A stretch of DNA of 8,659 nt from Rubrobacter sp. (GTDB taxonomy: Bacteria; Actinomycetota; Rubrobacteria; Rubrobacterales; Rubrobacteraceae), in NCBI GenBank assembly GCA_019247245.1, contig JAFAPF010000280.1, forward strand, positions 1-8,659, read 5' to 3'. A program made the position numbers and the translations under genes. Under the pieces are notes generated by a model. That model had not been told where the DNA came from. It was given only the letters and a program-made list of their open reading frames with translations, and did no database searches. This document shows, one piece after another, positions 5,340-8,659 of the stretch (position 1 is the stretch's first letter; each line of letters starts with the position of its first letter).

Positions 5340-6450
5340 AGGGATTTTCATAGGTAGGTGTGCCGGACCTATCTAACCACTCTTTTTTGAGCCGATCTCC
5401 ATTGCGACTGAAGAGGTAGAGGACTAGGCCACCAAAAACTACGATGCTCCAGTAGTTGATGAGACGAAAGAGAAGGGTGATGGCGCTGGCGGTGGGAACG
5501 TCCAACCCTAGCCACCCCAGCATCACCAACATCCCTGCCTCTGTGAAACCTAGTCCGGATGGGGTAATAGGCACCGTCGTTAGCAGCGAGGCAGCGAGTG
5601 CGACCACCAAAGCGCCTGCTACCGATACCGGTACGCCCACCGCCAGTGCTACTAAGTACAGCGTCATCCCCTCGATGAGCCACCCGACCACGGAGTAGAC
5701 CAACAGCACAGGGAGCCGCCCGAACGAGCTAATGATGCCGTGCTCGAGGCGAGCATAATGAGCATGAAGACGCTTGGGCAGGATCCGCTCGAACACCCAC
5801 CGTAAGCGCCGCAAGGCGAGTAGCCCCACGATCCCTATCACCGAGAGGATCAACCCAGCAGCTAGTGCTTGGGTGGCTTCCGTTGGCAGCGATGCACCGA
5901 AGATCACCAGCACACCCAAACCCATCATCACTGCCATCACCAGAAGATCCAAGAGCCTCTCGGCCAAGATAGTGCCTAGTGTGACCGCGAAGGAAACACC
6001 AGAGGTCTTTTTGAGCAGGTATCCACGATAGGCGTCTCCTAGCCGCGCGATGGTGATGCAGTTGGCGAACCAGGCTATATACATGATCCTGGTCAAGCCC
6101 AAGGTTGAGGGCATGGGGTGCCCGCTGGCATGCTCATAGCCTACGTTAGCAAGCAGCACCTTCCAGCGCAGGGCGCGAACGGGATACGAGCAGTAGAAGA
6201 TCGCAAAGGCGAGCGCGAACAACCACGCGTCCGCCCCTCTTACGCTCGCCCATACCGCACCCCAATCTAACCCCAAGAGCTGCCTATACACCAGGTACAA
6301 AATGCCAAGCGCAAGGACAAAAGAGGCTATGTTGCGCACACGAAATACGCGCTGGGCAAGCGAAGGAGCGCTCGCTGCGTTCTCCCTTTGGGTCTTCTCC
6401 GGAGGTCTACTCGGCTCGAGCATACCTTGTGCTCTATTGTTGTGTATCAT
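5338..6450 (-). CDS. UPF0104 / LPG-synthase-TM flippase-like membrane protein
   Basis: This 370-aa polytopic protein belongs to the lysylphosphatidylglycerol synthase transmembrane-region family (UPF0104), the membrane half of MprF without the aminoacyl-transferase domain. MprF's membrane half translocates lipids, and the same domain is fused to a GT2 in archaeal AglD. A polar N-terminal tail (1-38) is followed by about eight or nine membrane segments. Family motifs are YPVRALRWKVLL (89-100), IARLGDAYRGYLLKK (134-148), GTILAERLLDLL (159-170), TTVPITPSGLGFTEAG (291-306) and FRLINYW (328-334). The ATG (6448-6450) overlaps the stop of the preceding glycosyltransferase as ATGA, with AGGAAG (- strand, 6460-6465) 9 nt upstream, so translation is coupled. 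M10 is an alternative start with a poorer leader. Set between a GT2 and a GT-C enzyme, its likely job is moving polyprenyl-phosphate-sugar across the membrane. That job is inference; the family assignment is firm. Confidence 0.9.
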   Translation of the reverse strand: MIHNNRAQGMLEPSRPPEKTQRENAASAPSLAQRVFRVRNIASFVLALGILYLVYRQLLGLDWGAVWASVRGADAWLFALAFAIFYCSYPVRALRWKVLLANVGYEHASGHPMPSTLGLTRIMYIAWFANCITIARLGDAYRGYLLKKTSGVSFAVTLGTILAERLLDLLVMAVMMGLGVLVIFGASLPTEATQALAAGLILSVIGIVGLLALRRLRWVFERILPKRLHAHYARLEHGIISSFGRLPVLLVYSVVGWLIEGMTLYLVALAVGVPVSVAGALVVALAASLLTTVPITPSGLGFTEAGMLVMLGWLGLDVPTASAITLLFRLINYWSIVVFGGLVLYLFSRNGDRLKKEWLDRSGTPTYENP

Positions 6451-8651
6451 TGCTGGGAGCTTCCTGGGTCACAGTCATAGAGTGCTTGGGCCCTTCCCAT
6501 CGGACCACCTCCACCCTGCTCCTCCTCGTCTTCTGGAGATTGCCACTCCTCCTGAGGTACCTTTTTACAGTTATCCTCCACCCAGCTCGTCGCCTCGTTG
6601 TTCTGGGCGCCCATGGGACCGCCTGGGGGAGGACCTTGAGAGGCCTCGCCCGACTCTTCCCTCTCGGCCCTTATCTGCTCCATACGCTCTCTATCGGGTA
6701 TCAAGAAGAAGCGCACAGTGCCCTCGTCCACAAGCCCAGAGATCCGGTCGGTGCTTAAGACCGGATCGCGACCACTAAAACCACCTAGCGTGATCACCGG
6801 TGCGGGCTCATCGGTGCTCAGGATGATCGGAGAGGCACTCATAGAGTTGATGGTGCCAACTAGGTACTTGGCGTCAGCCCGGTTGGCTTGCAGATAATCC
6901 ATCAGCGTGGTGTCTGCATTGCTGCTATTAGGACCACCTGGCCCTCCACCTCCCGGAGGACCTCCCGGACCACCGTAGCCCTCCTCCTCCTGTTGGACGG
7001 GACGAGGACCGGCACCGGCTAGTCCCCTCCCGCCGCCTTGCCACACGGTATAAGAGGTCCAGGCCATAGGAGCGATGAGGAGGGCTAGTACTCCTAGGGC
7101 CACCACGCCAGCTAGATAGGCAGGGGAGGAGCCTTGTGTATTGTTCGGCCGCCTAGGTCTCAGTAGACGCCCGGCTACCAGTACACCGACGGTGAACAAG
7201 CACAACCCCGCGATCACGGGTGGTAACCAAGGGGTCCAATCCTCATCATAGTGGGCCAGGATGATGTAGGTATGTAGAGCGGCCATGCCCAAAAGAGTCA
7301 GGGGCAAAAGCCACCCGCGCCAGCCCACTCTCCGGTAATCGCTCCAAAGTGCTACTACACCAACTCCCACCAGCGCCGCTACCGCTGGGGCGAGCATCAC
7401 CATATAGTAGCGGTGAAACATACCGGCGACGCTGAAGAACACAGCCATCGTAAGCAGCCACATCCCCCAGAGTACTAGTGCTCCTTGGCGCTGATCGAGC
7501 GAGAGTTGGGGAAGGTTCTTCAAGAAGGAGACTACTCTCAAGAACCACCGCCTCCATAGCCGAAGTCCTTGAGGGGGTTGCTGGTTGATCGGCAGCTGAG
7601 GACGGTTCTGCCAGCTAGCTGCCAACAGTCCTACTACAGCTAGAGGCAAAAGCCATCCTATCTGTCCGGCGAGTTGCGTATCGAGAAGCCTTAAGGGTCC
7701 GGCTTCGCCATTTTCTCGGGCGCCACCTGGCCCGAACCCTCCGGAAGGCGTAGGGCCTTCCTGAGCGTTGTTCTCTTGCGCGGATTGCCCCTCGCTTTCT
7801 CCACCAGGCGCACCTTCCCTTCCCAACAGACGCTCCAGGCCGTTATAGCCGAGGGCTAGATCTAGAGCCGAGTTGTTAGAGCTAGAGCCCACATAGGGAC
7901 GCTGCTCAGCAGGTGTTAGATCTACCGCCACCGCCCAAGAGAGTGAGACCCCCAACAACACCACCGTCGCAGCCCCAAGATGTATAAAGCGTCGCCTCCA
8001 GCTTGCTGAAGAGGCCACCAGATAAAACAGGTAGAGGGCGGGCAACACTAGATAAGCTTCTAGCATCTTCATGTTAAACCCTAATCCCACCACTACTGCC
8101 CCCACTAACAACCAGCGTAATCTTCCGCTCTCTACAGCTCGGATTACCGCCCAGGCTGCAACCAGCACGGTCAGCGTCAAAAGACCATCTGCGTTGTTGG
8201 TACGCTCTACACCCACGGCTACAGGGGTAATAGCCAAAGCCAGAGCGGCCATAAGCCCCGCCACAGGGCCAAACACCCTGCTAAGCAGGTGGTAGAGCAA
8301 AGCCACACACAAAACACCAGCGATTGCCTGGGGGAGCAGCAAGCTTAAGCCGCTAAAGCCAAACAGGTAAGCACTTGCAGCCTGTATCCACAGCCCCAAG
8401 GGGGGCTTATCCACTGAGACGAAGCCAGCATCAAAAGAGACAAAAAAGAAGTTGTGCCAGCTGGTTAGCATATCCTTTACAGCTGCAGCGTAATAGGAGT
8501 TGCCATATCCTGCCTCTGTTAGTTTGAAGAGGTTCAAGAAGGCGGACAGGAGCAGGATTGCAACCAGGGTGAGCCGTTGCCACGAAGAGGTTTTCATGGC
8601 TGCGACCGTACGCATCCTCTCGGAGAGGGGGATGCGTTTGCTACTGATCAA
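6447..8651 (-). CDS. GT39/PMT-like membrane glycosyltransferase (YkcB-like), 5' end uncertain
   Basis: This is a GT-C enzyme expected to move a sugar from a polyprenyl-phosphate donor to an acceptor outside the membrane. The 734-aa protein has about a dozen membrane helices. The first external loop has EAGYGNSYYAAAVKDML (46-62) and SVDKPPLGLWIQA (79-91), the family signature with acidic D81; ERTNNADGLL (149-158) and FNMKMLEAYLVLP (192-204) follow. After the last helix (511-532) comes a YkcB-type soluble domain (578-652: LMDYLQANR, KYLVGTINS, VITLGGFSGRDP). The tail has two cysteines (C695, C727), possibly a disulfide. Odd features are two Gly/Pro/Gln/Asn-rich inserts (278-318, 540-575) and an acidic, Gly-rich tail. 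TTG 8649-8651 directly abuts AGGAG, too close for normal use; M13 (8613-8615) or M19 (8595-8597) are alternatives, and the frame is open to the window edge. It is the first gene of the cluster visible here. Confidence 0.9.
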   Translation of the reverse strand: MISSKRIPLSERMRTVAAMKTSSWQRLTLVAILLLSAFLNLFKLTEAGYGNSYYAAAVKDMLTSWHNFFFVSFDAGFVSVDKPPLGLWIQAASAYLFGFSGLSLLLPQAIAGVLCVALLYHLLSRVFGPVAGLMAALALAITPVAVGVERTNNADGLLTLTVLVAAWAVIRAVESGRLRWLLVGAVVVGLGFNMKMLEAYLVLPALYLFYLVASSASWRRRFIHLGAATVVLLGVSLSWAVAVDLTPAEQRPYVGSSSNNSALDLALGYNGLERLLGREGAPGGESEGQSAQENNAQEGPTPSGGFGPGGARENGEAGPLRLLDTQLAGQIGWLLPLAVVGLLAASWQNRPQLPINQQPPQGLRLWRRWFLRVVSFLKNLPQLSLDQRQGALVLWGMWLLTMAVFFSVAGMFHRYYMVMLAPAVAALVGVGVVALWSDYRRVGWRGWLLPLTLLGMAALHTYIILAHYDEDWTPWLPPVIAGLCLFTVGVLVAGRLLRPRRPNNTQGSSPAYLAGVVALGVLALLIAPMAWTSYTVWQGGGRGLAGAGPRPVQQEEEGYGGPGGPPGGGGPGGPNSSNADTTLMDYLQANRADAKYLVGTINSMSASPIILSTDEPAPVITLGGFSGRDPVLSTDRISGLVDEGTVRFFLIPDRERMEQIRAEREESGEASQGPPPGGPMGAQNNEATSWVEDNCKKVPQEEWQSPEDEEEQGGGGPMGRAQALYDCDPGSSQQ
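8611..8636 (-). other. Hairpin at the 5' end of the GT39 gene
   Basis: On the - strand, CGCATC (8631-8636) pairs with GATGCG (8611-8616) and the interior CTCTC/GAGAG (8617-8629 region) extends the stem with a short bulge and a tiny loop. It covers the M13 ATG (8613-8615), the first ATG in the frame. It could restrain initiation there or favour the downstream M19, or it may simply be part of the leader. The pairing is visible; its role is speculative. Confidence 0.35.
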
Positions 8652-8659
8652 CTCCTGGG

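Noticed and set aside
7409..7424. parS right half-site (GTGAAACA) inside the GT39 gene
   Set aside because: The left half does not match and it is explained by coding sequence on the - strand.

Overview
The window reads as the origin-proximal housekeeping region of a bacterial chromosome followed by a cell-envelope glycosylation locus. The left part carries a parS centromere site, rsmG (16S rRNA m7G methyltransferase), parA and parB on the + strand. This order is the common bacterial arrangement downstream of rnpA-yidC-jag near oriC. The source is probably a moderately GC-rich, Shine-Dalgarno-using bacterium that also starts genes with GTG and TTG. The gene content would suit a deep-branching actinobacterium (Rubrobacter-like) or a Chloroflexota member. 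That is an impression from protein style, and the sequence alone does not settle the taxon.

Layout, left to right. Positions 1-46 are a perfect spacer-less palindrome lying exactly at the window edge. Positions 78-93 are a perfect 16-bp parS. rsmG (103-828) is followed by 132 bp of untranslated sequence, then parA (961-1734) and parB (1724-2608), which overlap by 11 bp with a strong internal ribosome site. A 368-bp stretch with no convincing gene (2609-2976) leads to a small two-TPR protein (2977-3321). A second gene-free stretch of 319 bp (3322-3640) precedes a DUF92 membrane protein (3641-4345).

From 4418 to the right edge everything is on the - strand and converges on the DUF92 gene. In transcription order it contains a large GT39/YkcB-like polytopic glycosyltransferase (6447-8651, start possibly outside the window), a UPF0104/LPG-synthase-TM flippase-like protein (5338-6450, joined by a 4-bp ATGA overlap) and an Alg5/DPM1-like GT2 enzyme (4418-5251).

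How they may work together: the GT2 would load a sugar onto a polyprenyl phosphate on the cytoplasmic face. The UPF0104 protein would move or help move the lipid-linked sugar across the membrane. The GT-C enzyme would transfer the sugar to an extracytoplasmic acceptor. The facing DUF92 gene belongs to a family related to prenyl-alcohol/prenyl-phosphate kinases (plant VTE6), so it might feed the lipid carrier pool, but that link is inference. ParA, ParB and parS form a complete chromosome-segregation module in cis.
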